In this document: positions 1-9,951 of the stretch, piece after piece
Position numbering within the stretch: the stretch's first letter is position 1
Layout: each line of letters starts with the position of its first letter
Source of the DNA: Microbacterium cremeum
Lineage (GTDB): Bacteria; Actinomycetota; Actinomycetes; Actinomycetales; Microbacteriaceae
Direction of reading: 5' to 3'
DNA: 64,000 bases
Assembly: GCF_015277855.1 (NCBI RefSeq)
Contig: NZ_CP063812.1
Location: 2,790,001-2,854,000 of the forward strand
Position numbers and translations under genes: made by a program
The notes under the pieces: model-generated
What the model saw: only the letters and a program-made list of their open reading frames with translations
What the model was told of the DNA's origin: nothing
Database searches by the model: none

Positions 1-2
1 CC

Positions 3-1457
3 GCTCTGGTGGCAGCGACGGCCACCGCGACCCTCTCCCCCGCCACCGAGACGGCACCGACGGATGCCGCCACTCCCGTCTACGCGTGGGCCGACCCCGA
101 GCCGAAGCCGAAGAAGAAGCGCACGGGATTGTGGATCGGCGCGGCGGCAGCTGTCGCAACCGTCGGCCTCGTGGCCGCGTCGCTCATCCTGATCGCCCCC
201 GGGACCTCGGTCGCCGGCGTGCCGGTCGGGTGGCTCACGCCGGGCGCCGCCGCCGACGCGATCAACCAGCGCCTCGCCGAGACGACGGTCGTCATCGTGG
301 GCGAGGAGGGCGAGGTCGAGGTCACCGGGGCCGAGCTGGGCGCGACCGTCGACGCCAAGGCCCTCGCGGATGCGGCCTTCGCCGAGCACCCGATGTGGAA
401 TCCCACCGCGTGGTTCGCCCCGCCCGCCGACGCCGCCGTCGAGCTCGACCCGGCAGCCGCGACCGAGGCACTGCGCGCCGTGATGCCCGAGGTCTACACC
501 GACCCGGTCGACGCCGTCATCACCTTCGACCCCGCGTCGGCCTCGTACGTCGCGACGCCTGCGACGCTCGGCACAGGCATCGACGTGGCCACCGTCCAGT
601 CCGCGCTGCAGGACGCCTTCGACGCAGGGCAGACCAGCGTCGAGATCGATCCCGTGATCGCCGACGTCCCGGCGGGAATCCCCACCGAGGCGGCGGATGC
701 GACCGTCTCGCAGCTGAACAGCATGCTCGACACCGTCGGCTTCTACGTCGGCGAGGAACGCACCGTACCGGTCGACCGGGCGGCCGCAGCATCCTGGCTC
801 ACCGTGTCACCGGGTGAGGGCGAGTTCGAGATCACCGCCGACTCCGCGGCGATCCAGTCGGTCGTCGACACCCTCGCGCCCGCCGTCAACCGCGCCCCCG
901 AGAACGCGCGCGTCATCACCGACACCGCGGGCAAGGTGCTGCGCGAGGAGGCCGCCGGCCAGAGCGGACGCGAGCTCGGCGACACCTCCGACATCGCCTC
1001 CGACTTCGCCGCCCAGCTCGCGGACGGCAACGCGGTCTACGAGCTCCCGGTCGCCGAGGTGCCGGTGGAGACCGTCGCGCTCGCCCGCCGTATCGAGGTC
1101 GACCTGGGTGCCCAGCGCACGTACCTGTTCGAGAACGGCAACGTCGTGCAGTCGTACGCGATCTCGTCAGGGCTTCCGGGCACGCCGACGCCCACGGGGA
1201 GCTTCCGCGTGTACGCACACACTGCCGTGCAGGACCTGGGTGCGCTGTGCTACGACCCCACTCGCACTGACAGCTATTGCACCAAGGGCGTGAAGTGGCT
1301 CACGTGGTTCGCCCCCGACATCGCTTTCCACGCCACGTACTGGCACAACAACTTCGGCAACCGCATGAGCCACGGCTGCGTCAACATGCCCACCGACGTC
1401 GCCGAGTTCGTCTACCGCTGGGCCCCCGTCGGAACCGAGGTCTGGGTCCACAGCTGA
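3..1457 (+). CDS. L,D-transpeptidase (YkuD) with N-terminal membrane anchor, 5' end probably cut
   Basis: Cross-links peptidoglycan (3-3 type links) outside the membrane. The C-terminal third is a YkuD domain with the catalytic motif SHGCVNMP, in which His and Cys are the active residues. A lysine-rich stretch (KPKKKR) followed by one hydrophobic segment near residues 40-62 gives a type II membrane anchor with the catalytic domain outside. The middle, about residues 65-330, is a repeated alpha/beta region like the PG-binding domain found before YkuD in actinobacteria. A GTG at 9 is the first visible start, but the frame is open to the window edge with no ribosome site in view, so the true start may lie upstream. 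Family call is firm. Confidence 0.9.
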   Translation, partial: ALVAATATATLSPATETAPTDAATPVYAWADPEPKPKKKRTGLWIGAAAAVATVGLVAASLILIAPGTSVAGVPVGWLTPGAAADAINQRLAETTVVIVGEEGEVEVTGAELGATVDAKALADAAFAEHPMWNPTAWFAPPADAAVELDPAAATEALRAVMPEVYTDPVDAVITFDPASASYVATPATLGTGIDVATVQSALQDAFDAGQTSVEIDPVIADVPAGIPTEAADATVSQLNSMLDTVGFYVGEERTVPVDRAAAASWLTVSPGEGEFEITADSAAIQSVVDTLAPAVNRAPENARVITDTAGKVLREEAAGQSGRELGDTSDIASDFAAQLADGNAVYELPVAEVPVETVALARRIEVDLGAQRTYLFENGNVVQSYAISSGLPGTPTPTGSFRVYAHTAVQDLGALCYDPTRTDSYCTKGVKWLTWFAPDIAFHATYWHNNFGNRMSHGCVNMPTDVAEFVYRWAPVGTEVWVHS

Positions 1458-1476
1458 CGCGTGTCGAACAGAAGAT

Positions 1477-1507
1477 GAGCGGATGCCCCGACCCGGGGCA
1501 TCCGCTC
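1477..1507. terminator. Bidirectional hairpin terminator between the transpeptidase gene and icd
   Basis: A perfect stem of about 14 bp (GAGCGGATGCCCC paired with its complement) lies between two convergent genes and is followed by a T-rich run on the plus strand. It carries the GGATGCC/GGCATCC arms seen in most terminators of this window. Confidence 0.8.
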
Positions 1508-1527
1508 TCTTCGCTCTTGTGGGCTGA

Positions 1528-3744
<2,217 letters not shown>

Positions 3745-3795
3745 CAGTTGCGTCCTTCGTACGGGTCGGCCCTCAGCCTATCGCACGGGCGCCCG

Positions 3796-3820
3796 AGATA
3801 TCTCGACGTCAAGATATCTT
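3796..3820. promoter_or_regulatory. Candidate operator of icd (TATCTCGACGTCAAGATA)
   Basis: An 18-bp inverted repeat with one mismatched pair, centred on GACGTC at 3805-3810, lies about 20 bp upstream of the predicted -10 box of icd, covering the -35 position. The same sequence in the other orientation, TCTTGACGTCGAGATATC, is found at 34660-34677 before sucC. The regulator is unknown. Confidence 0.6.
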
Positions 3821-3915
3821 TCCCCGCCCCGCCGCGTGCTCCCGCGCATGAACGCCGTGTTAATCCCGCGAACAGGACGATGCCGGACGCCGCCATCCCG
3901 GCTAGCCTGGGGCGT

Positions 3916-4368
3916 ATGGCCGACCTGCGACTTGTCGAACTCTCCGCTGCGACGATCGTGGCGGTCAACAATCTGTCGCTCAAACCCGGGCAGGAGGAGT
4001 ACCTCTCCCCGGTGAGCTACGGCATCGCCGCGACGGTGGTGAACCCGCAGACGACCTGGCAGCGCGTCGTCCTCGACGGCGAGGAGGTCGTCGGCTTCGT
4101 GAGCGGGAACTTCGACCCCGAAGCCCCTCAGGAGTACTTCCGCTCCGTGCTGTGGCGCATCAACGTCGACGCCGACGACCAGGGCCGCGGCATCGGCCGC
4201 TTCGCGGTCGCGGGCCTGCTCGAAGAGGCGCGCAACCGCGGCATGGACCACGTCAACGTGCTCTACGAGGCGGGTGAGGGCGGTCCGCAGGCATTCTTCG
4301 AGCGAGTGGGCTTCACTCCGGTCGGCGAGACGGAGTACGGTGAAGTCATTGCGGAGATCCGCCTGTAG
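3916..4368 (+). CDS. GNAT-family N-acetyltransferase
   Basis: Transfers an acetyl group from acetyl-CoA to an unknown amine. The protein is 150 residues, one GNAT domain. The acetyl-CoA loop is visible as DDQGRGIGRFAVAGLL near residue 88, and the C-terminal FFERVGF motif is also typical. The overall pattern resembles PaiA/BltD-like spermidine acetyltransferases, but substrate cannot be assigned. The start was chosen because TAGCCT (a good -10 box) sits 7 nt before the ATG, giving a leaderless mRNA, and because the residues upstream in the same open frame have no coding character. Single gene, divergent from icd. Confidence 0.88.
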   Translation: MADLRLVELSAATIVAVNNLSLKPGQEEYLSPVSYGIAATVVNPQTTWQRVVLDGEEVVGFVSGNFDPEAPQEYFRSVLWRINVDADDQGRGIGRFAVAGLLEEARNRGMDHVNVLYEAGEGGPQAFFERVGFTPVGETEYGEVIAEIRL

Positions 4369-4512
4369 CACCCACGCAGGCGAACCCCCCGAGATCCACT
4401 CCGCGTAACGCCCTGCCGGGGCTTTCGAGACCGGCGGCGGGGCCTCGAATACCCCTCCCCCATCGAGGCCTCGTCGCCCTCCTCTGCCGAGGCGCTGCGC
4501 CCGGCCGGGACC

Positions 4513-4559
4513 GACGGATGCCTCTGCCTCCGCGCGTGCGCCGCTTCACGGCATCCGTC
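4513..4559. terminator. GACGGATGCC-armed hairpin, probable terminator of the GNAT gene
   Basis: Arms GACGGATGCC and GGCATCCGTC are perfect 10-bp complements separated by a 27-nt loop. It lies 145 bp after the acetyltransferase stop. The long loop makes function less certain. The remaining 4369-4512 stretch shows no gene. Confidence 0.5.
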
Positions 4560-4570
4560 ACCGCCCGATC

Positions 4571-4663
4571 TTCGGATCCGGAAACCGGAGTACGCGCCCC
4601 TTTCCGGAGCCGCCGGGCCCGCCGGATCCGGAAACGGACTCGGACTCCGATTTCCGGATCCGG
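4571..4663. repeat. Nested palindromic intergenic element, copy 1 of 5
   Basis: Outer arms CGGATCCGGAAACCGGAG and CTCCGATTTCCGGATCCG pair with one mismatch; an inner TTTCCGGA and TCCGGAAA pair is nested between them. The same arrangement and spacing (about 92 bp) recur at 5745, 42291, 46541 and 55469. This copy lies about 120 bp before the DUF559 gene. Confidence 0.8.
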
Positions 4664-4780
4664 GAAGCGGATGCCGAGCACGCTCCCGCGGCTCCTCCCC
4701 AGGTGCCCCGTGCCCGCGACAGCGGCCGTCCGCCTGTGGATGACGCCTCCCGCGCCGGCGCGGGGGCCATCATCGTTCGC

Positions 4781-5674
4781 ATGACTCTGGAGCACGTGTA
4801 CACCTCGCCGCCCGCGCTGCGCTTGTCGGAGTCGGTGGCGCAGCTGGCGGCGTGGGTCGCCGACGCGGGAGGCATCGCGCACCGCCGTGCCGCCGAGAAC
4901 GCCGGGTTCACGCTCGGGGTGCGCCGGGCCGCCGTGAGAACCGAGGCGGTGCGCCGGGTGCGCCGGGACTGGCTCGTGGTCGACTCCGCCCCGGCCGATC
5001 TCGTCACCGCCGCCGAGAACGCCGGCAGCTTGACGTGCGTCTCTGCCGCACGTCGCCGGGGCTGGTGGATGCCGGACGACGCGCCCGGCGGCATCCACAT
5101 CCGGCTCGATCCGCACGCCTCGTCACCCGTCACCGACGTCACGGCGCACTGGACGCTCCGGATCGCGCCGGCTCCCGGTCACGGGCTGCTCGACTCCGTC
5201 GAGGACACCCTCGCGCACCTGGCCACGTGCCTGACGCCCGAGAACGCCCAGATCGTCTGGAACTCCGCGCTCAAGGCCGAGAACCTCACCCCCGCGGCGG
5301 TGCGCAGAGTGCGCTGGCGGACCCCGCAGGCCCGGGCGTGCGCGGACCGCGCGTCGGACCAGTCGGACTCCGGACTTGAGACGATCCTCGTGGTGAGGCT
5401 CAGCCCGTGGGGACTGCTCATGCGCCAGCAGGTGGTGCTCCTCGGGCGACCCGTCGACCTGCTGATCGGCGAACGGCTCGTCATCCAGGTCGACGGATTC
5501 GCCCACCACTCGACGTCGGCACAGCGCAGCAAGGATGTCGCCTTCGACGCCGAGCTCGTCCTCATGGGCTACACGGTGCTGCGTTTCACGTATGCCCAGG
5601 TGATGCACGACTGGCCCCTCGTCGAGCGCACGATCGCCCGCGCCATCGCCGCGGGCGCACACCTCGCCGCCTGA
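4781..5674 (+). CDS. DUF559-type nuclease-like protein with AbiEi-like N-terminus
   Basis: 297 residues. The N-terminal part (about 1-80) resembles the winged-helix domain of AbiEi-type antitoxins. The C-terminal part (about 200-290) is a DUF559/Vsr-like PD-(D/E)xK fold: SGLE (candidate catalytic Glu), PVDLLIGERLVIQVDG (Asp then Gln-Val-Asp) and a conserved end, FTYAQVMHDW. Proteins of this architecture are common and often multi-copy in actinobacteria; their role is unknown. ATG at 4781 is preceded by a weak -10-like CATCAT, 7 nt away, suggesting a leaderless mRNA. No cognate toxin gene (AbiEii) is adjacent. The gene is bracketed by copies 1 and 2 of the 92-bp palindromic element. Confidence 0.8.
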   Translation: MTLEHVYTSPPALRLSESVAQLAAWVADAGGIAHRRAAENAGFTLGVRRAAVRTEAVRRVRRDWLVVDSAPADLVTAAENAGSLTCVSAARRRGWWMPDDAPGGIHIRLDPHASSPVTDVTAHWTLRIAPAPGHGLLDSVEDTLAHLATCLTPENAQIVWNSALKAENLTPAAVRRVRWRTPQARACADRASDQSDSGLETILVVRLSPWGLLMRQQVVLLGRPVDLLIGERLVIQVDGFAHHSTSAQRSKDVAFDAELVLMGYTVLRFTYAQVMHDWPLVERTIARAIAAGAHLAA

Positions 5675-5744
5675 CGCGTCGGCGGTCCGGTCCATGTCGC
5701 AGCGCCCCCGCCGCGCCGCGAGCGGCCCCCGGACTCCACGAACA

Positions 5745-5836
5745 CCGGATCCGGAAATCGGACAATCGACCTGTTTCCGGACCCCTGGAGGCTGAGGACT
5801 CCGGAAACGCCGCGGAACTCCGCTTTCCGGATCCGG
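5745..5836. repeat. Nested palindromic intergenic element, copy 2 of 5
   Basis: Outer arms CCGGATCCGGAAATCGGA and TCCGCTTTCCGGATCCGG pair with one mismatch; the inner arms TTTCCGGA and TCCGGAAA are perfect. It lies 70 bp after the DUF559 gene and directly before a hairpin terminator. Confidence 0.8.
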
Positions 5837-5850
5837 CGAACCGCGAACGC

Positions 5851-5896
5851 GACGGATGCCGCGGCCGCCGCGCGAGCGAGGGCCGGGGCATCCGTC
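5851..5896. terminator. GGATGCC-armed hairpin between convergent genes
   Basis: GACGGATGCC and GGCATCCGTC form a perfect 10-bp stem around a GC-rich loop. It sits 7 bp beyond the stop of the ABC exporter gene read from the other strand and could end transcripts from both sides. Confidence 0.65.
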
Positions 5897-5903
5897 ATCC
5901 AGG

Positions 5904-7715
5904 TCAGACGAGCGACTCGCGCCAAGCCGCGTGCAGCTTCGCGAACTTGCCGTCGCCGCCGATGAGGCCCTCGGGAGCGTCGTCCTCGATGATGCGGCCG
6001 TGTTCCATCACCAGCACGCGGTCGGCGATCGCCACCGTCGACAGCCGGTGCGCGATGATGATCGCCGTGCGGTCGGCCAGCAGCGTCTGCAGCGCGTCCT
6101 GGATCTGGCGCTCGCTCGGGATGTCGAGCGACGCCGTCGCCTCGTCGAGGATCAGCACCGCCGGGTCGGCGAGGAAGGCCCGCGCGAACGAGATCAGCTG
6201 CCGCTGACCCGCCGAGACGCGCCCGCCGCGCTTGTTGACGTCGGTGTGGTAGCCGTCCGGGAGCGCCTCGATGAAGGCATCCGCCCCCACCGCGCGGGCG
6301 GCGGCCTTGATCTCGTCGAGCGTCGCATCGGGCTTGCCGAGCGCGATGTTGTCGGCGACGGTTCCGCTGAACAGGTACGCCTCCTGCGTGACCATGACGA
6401 TCGCGCGCCGCAGGTCCTTCGGGTGCAGGCGCCGCAGGTCGACGCCGTCGAGCGTCACCGCTCCGCGCGTCGGGTCGTAGAACCGCGAGACGAGCTTGGC
6501 GAGCGTCGACTTGCCGGCACCGGTCGTGCCGACGAGCGCGATCGTCTGACCGGCCGGGATGTCGAGCGAGAAGTCCGGCAGGATGACGCGGTCCTTCGAG
6601 TAGCCGAACTCCACGTCGTCGAACCGGATGTGTCCCCTCGCGGTCCACAGGTCCACCGGGTCGGTGGGGTCGGGAACCGTCGGCTCCTCCTCCAGCACGC
6701 CCGACACCTTCTCCAGCGCCGCCGTCGCGGACTGGTACGAGTTCAGGAAGAACGCGACCTCCTGCAGTGGCGAGAAGAAGTTGCGCACGTACAGCACGGC
6801 CGCCAGCAGGACGCCGATGTCGAGCGCGTCGTCGGCGACGCGGATGCCGCCCCACGCGATCACCAGGGCGAGGGTGACGGACGCCACGGCCATGAGACCC
6901 GGCTCGAACGTGCCGAACAGGCGGATCGAGCGCATGTTCACATCGCGGTAGTCGAGGGCCAGGCCGCCGAACTCGTCGTCGTTGCGCTTCTCCTTTCGGA
7001 ACGCCTTCACGGCGCGGATGCCCGTCATCGTCTCGACGAACTTGACGATCACCTTGGCGCTGATGACGCGCGACTCGCGGTACACCAGCTGCGACCGCGT
7101 GTAGAACCACCGCATGAGGAGGAACAGCGGCAGGCCCATGACGATCAGGATCACGCCCGACTGCCAGTCCACGATCAGCAGCGCGACGAGCGTGAACCCG
7201 CCGTACAGGATGCCCGAGACGAGCTCGTTGAGCCCGCCGTCCAGCAGCTCGCGGATGGTGTCGAGGTCGCTCGTCTGGCGCGAGATGATGCGGCCCGACG
7301 TGTACGACTCGTGGAACTCCAGGCTGAGCCGCTGCGTGTGCACGAAGATGCGCTTGCGCAGATCGAGCATGATCGCCTGCGTGAGGCGGGCGGCCACCAC
7401 GACGTACCACCCGATGAGGGCGGCACCGCCCATCGCCGTCACGAGGTACAGGACCACGACGCCGATCGTCGGCATCCAGTCCATGCGAGCGAGCACCGCC
7501 GGCAGGGCGCTGTCGATGCCGAACGCGATCAACGCCGGACCTGCCACGCGCAGCGCGGTGGACACGACCAGCACCACCCCGGCGAGGATCAGCTGTCCGC
7601 GCACGGGTGAGATGAGCGAGCCCAGCAGGCGCAGGGAGCGCTTGCGGATCGCCTTGCTCTCGGCGCGCGTGTAGTCGGAGCGGTCTTCGCCGCCGGTTCC
7701 GGTGACGGTGCTCAC
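5904..7715 (-). CDS. ABC exporter half-transporter, subunit B (canonical Walker B)
   Basis: 603 residues: an ABC type 1 exporter membrane domain with six helices (about 35-325) and a nucleotide-binding domain. Visible motifs are Walker [10 protein letters not shown], signature VSAGQRQ and Walker [12 protein letters not shown] with the catalytic Glu present. The signature is degenerate (SAGQ for SGGQ), while the partner gene upstream has a normal signature but Asp in place of the catalytic Glu. That is the pattern of heterodimeric exporters such as TM287/288, LmrCD or BmrCD, where one of two ATP sites is dead. The start overlaps the stop of the partner gene by 4 nt (ATGA). Substrate unknown; drug or lipid export is typical. 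Confidence 0.93.
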   Translation of the reverse strand: MSTVTGTGGEDRSDYTRAESKAIRKRSLRLLGSLISPVRGQLILAGVVLVVSTALRVAGPALIAFGIDSALPAVLARMDWMPTIGVVVLYLVTAMGGAALIGWYVVVAARLTQAIMLDLRKRIFVHTQRLSLEFHESYTSGRIISRQTSDLDTIRELLDGGLNELVSGILYGGFTLVALLIVDWQSGVILIVMGLPLFLLMRWFYTRSQLVYRESRVISAKVIVKFVETMTGIRAVKAFRKEKRNDDEFGGLALDYRDVNMRSIRLFGTFEPGLMAVASVTLALVIAWGGIRVADDALDIGVLLAAVLYVRNFFSPLQEVAFFLNSYQSATAALEKVSGVLEEEPTVPDPTDPVDLWTARGHIRFDDVEFGYSKDRVILPDFSLDIPAGQTIALVGTTGAGKSTLAKLVSRFYDPTRGAVTLDGVDLRRLHPKDLRRAIVMVTQEAYLFSGTVADNIALGKPDATLDEIKAAARAVGADAFIEALPDGYHTDVNKRGGRVSAGQRQLISFARAFLADPAVLILDEATASLDIPSERQIQDALQTLLADRTAIIIAHRLSTVAIADRVLVMEHGRIIEDDAPEGLIGGDGKFAKLHAAWRESLV

Positions 7716-9553
7716 AGGTTCACCTCCCAGTTCTGATCCTGCTCTCTGGCCCGTATCCGGGCCTCTTCGACCTCGAGGCTCGAGATCACGTGCCGGTAGT
7801 GCTCGCTGGTGCGCAGCAGCTCGGAGTGCGTGCCCACGGCGGTGACCCGGCCGGCCTCGAGCAGCGCCACCCGGTCGGCCAGCGTGACCGTCGACGGCCG
7901 GTGCGCGACCACGAGTGCGGTGGTCTCGTGCAGCACCTCGCGCAGCGCGTCTTCGACGAGCGCCTCGGTGTCGACGTCGAGCGCCGACAGCGGGTCGTCG
8001 AGCACGAGCACCGCAGGTCGGGCCGCGACGGCACGCGCGAGCGCGAGCCGCTGGCGCTGCCCGCCCGAGAGCGACAGGCCCTCCTCGCCGATCACCGTGT
8101 CGACGCCGTCGGGCAGGTCGTCGACGAAGGATGCCTGGGCCACCTGCAGTGCCTCGCGCATGACCGCCTCGGCTTCGGGGCTGCCGGGCACGAGGTCTTC
8201 GCGTCCGAGCAGTACGTTGTCGCGGACGCTCTGCGAGAACAGCGTCGCATCCTCGAAGGCCATGCCGATGTGACGGCGCAGCTCGGTGAGGGTGAGGTCG
8301 CGCACGTCGACGCCGTCGAGCGTCACGCGGCCGCCGGTCACGTCGTACAGGCGCGTCGGCAGCGTCGTCAGCGTCGTCTTGCCCGATCCGGTGAGACCCA
8401 CCAGCGCCATCGTCTCGCCCGGACGCAGCACGAGGTCGACGCCGTCGAGCAGGTCGCGCTCGCGGGTCGCGGCATCCTGATACCGGAAGTGCACGCCCTC
8501 GAAAGCGAGCTCTCCGCGCGCGCGCTCGATCGTCTTCGGCTGAGCGGGATCAACGATGGTGTTCTCCTCGTCGAAGACCTCGAAGAGACGGTCGGTCGCG
8601 GTGCGCGCGTCGAGCATGAACGAGAACAGGAACCCGATCGACTCCATCGGCCAGCGCAGCACCGTCGCCATCGCGAAGAACGCGAGGAGCTCAGCCTGGT
8701 CCACCTGACCCAGCGCAGCGAGGTAGATTCCGGCGCCGAGGCACAGCGCGAACGCGACGTCGGGCAGCAGCACGAGCCAGAACCAGATCCAGCCGACCGC
8801 GCGCGCCTTGCTCAGCTCGGTCTCGCGCAGCGTCTCGGCCTGCCGCGTGAACTTCTGCAGCGCGTGCTTGCCGCGACCGAACGCCTTGAGAACGCGGATG
8901 CCGTGCACGCTCTCTTCGACGGAGGTCGCGAGGTCGCCGGCCTGATCCTGCGACTGGCGCGCGAGCGTGCCGTACGTCTTCTCGAACCGGTAGCCCGCGT
9001 ACCACAGCGGCGCGGAGGTGACGAGGAAGATCGCGCCGAGCAGCCAGTGCCAGCGGAAGAGCAGCACGGTGCCGACAGCGATCGTGATCACGTTGACGAC
9101 CAGCAGCACGAGGCCGAACGCGAGCCAGCGGCGCAGCATGCTGATGTCCTGCATCATGCGGCTGAGCAGCTGGCCCGACTGCCAGCGATCGTGGAAGGCG
9201 ACGGGCAGGCGCTGCAGCCGCGCGTAGAACGTCTGCCGCAGGTCGTACTCGACCATCGTCGCGGGGCCCAGCACGAACCAGCGGCGCAGCCACACCATGG
9301 CGGCCTCGGCGAGACCGAGCGCGAGGATCGCGGCGGCACCCCACCCGATCGCGGCGATGTCACCCGTCGAGATGGGGCCGCGGACGACGACTTCGAGGAC
9401 CAGGGGGATGGCGAGCGCGAGCAGGCTCGCGGCCAGCGCGCTGACAGCGCCGAGCATGAGCCGCGGCAGCACCGGTTTCGCGAAGGGAAGGAGCCTCGCG
9501 AGGGCTCTGGGAGTGGACAGTTCGGACCGCGGCGAGTCGGAAGTGGTGGTCAT
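7712..9553 (-). CDS. ABC exporter half-transporter, subunit A (degenerate ATP site)
   Basis: 613 residues from the chosen ATG, with the six-helix exporter domain followed by a nucleotide-binding domain. Walker A is GLTGSGKTT, the signature is canonical LSGGQRQ, and Walker B reads [12 protein letters not shown], with Asp where the catalytic Glu should be. Its Walker motifs therefore pair with the altered signature of subunit B to form the inactive site of a heterodimer. The ATG at 9553 is preceded by AAGGA; the open frame extends further upstream but that part is not protein-like and overlaps a leader region. First structural gene of a two-gene operon, preceded by a short leader ORF and a nested hairpin. 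Confidence 0.93.
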   Translation of the reverse strand: MTTTSDSPRSELSTPRALARLLPFAKPVLPRLMLGAVSALAASLLALAIPLVLEVVVRGPISTGDIAAIGWGAAAILALGLAEAAMVWLRRWFVLGPATMVEYDLRQTFYARLQRLPVAFHDRWQSGQLLSRMMQDISMLRRWLAFGLVLLVVNVITIAVGTVLLFRWHWLLGAIFLVTSAPLWYAGYRFEKTYGTLARQSQDQAGDLATSVEESVHGIRVLKAFGRGKHALQKFTRQAETLRETELSKARAVGWIWFWLVLLPDVAFALCLGAGIYLAALGQVDQAELLAFFAMATVLRWPMESIGFLFSFMLDARTATDRLFEVFDEENTIVDPAQPKTIERARGELAFEGVHFRYQDAATRERDLLDGVDLVLRPGETMALVGLTGSGKTTLTTLPTRLYDVTGGRVTLDGVDVRDLTLTELRRHIGMAFEDATLFSQSVRDNVLLGREDLVPGSPEAEAVMREALQVAQASFVDDLPDGVDTVIGEEGLSLSGGQRQRLALARAVAARPAVLVLDDPLSALDVDTEALVEDALREVLHETTALVVAHRPSTVTLADRVALLEAGRVTAVGTHSELLRTSEHYRHVISSLEVEEARIRAREQDQNWEVNL

Positions 9554-9651
9554 GATCCTTGTGGGGAGGTGATGCGGATGACCCGGGACAGGGTCGTGTT
9601 CAGACGGGCTCGACGGCCGGCGTTCCGGCGCTGCAGGGCGAGCGCGGGGGC

Positions 9652-9693
9652 GGCGAAGCGCCTTCAAGGGGAGCAACGCTCCGCACGAAGGCG
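9652..9693 (-). promoter_or_regulatory. Nested hairpin with competing alternative, candidate attenuator of the ABC exporter operon
   Basis: Read on the minus strand, CGCCTTC pairs with GAAGGCG (9693-9687 with 9665-9659), and inside this GGAGC pairs with GCTCC around a 3-nt loop (9682-9670). A short competing hairpin, GGCGCTTCGCC (9662-9652), uses the 3' arm of the outer stem. The structure lies between the leader ORF stop and the exporter start. There is no U-run, so it would act through translation or Rho rather than as a classical terminator. Confidence 0.45.
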
Positions 9694-9734
9694 GTATGCC
9701 GGGGCCGGCGGAACCGGCGCGGGCGGAAGGCTGG

Positions 9735-9833
9735 TTACGCCTCGATGCGCGGACGCGGCAGCCCGGAGACGGGGCGCGGCGCAACAGCACGGAGGACGAA
9801 TGCGGTCTTCGCGGCGACGGCGGCCTGATTCAT
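9735..9833 (-). CDS. Candidate 32-residue leader peptide of the ABC exporter operon
   Basis: An ATG with a perfect ribosome site (AAGGAGG, 5-nt spacing) opens a 33-codon frame ending in TAA. The peptide begins [12 protein letters not shown] and ends in GLPRPRIEA; it has no signal sequence. It lies 180 nt upstream of the exporter genes on the same strand, with a nested hairpin in between. This layout is like bmrB upstream of bmrCD in Bacillus, where translation of a leader peptide controls a heterodimeric exporter by attenuation. Function here is inferred from position and the strong ribosome site only. Confidence 0.5.
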   Translation of the reverse strand: MNQAAVAAKTAFVLRAVAPRPVSGLPRPRIEA

Positions 9834-9951
9834 TGTTCCTCCTTGGGCTGGGCTGACAGGGCTGCGCGCGCCGCCTGCATGATGCGGCGCGACAGCCCTC
9901 CAGCCTATATCTGGGAGTTCGCTGGATGCAACAACGAATTCGCGTCCGGCG

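Noticed and set aside
4781..5674. AbiE toxin-antitoxin system
   Set aside because: Only the AbiEi-like N-terminal domain is present, fused to a nuclease-like domain; no AbiEii nucleotidyltransferase gene is adjacent.
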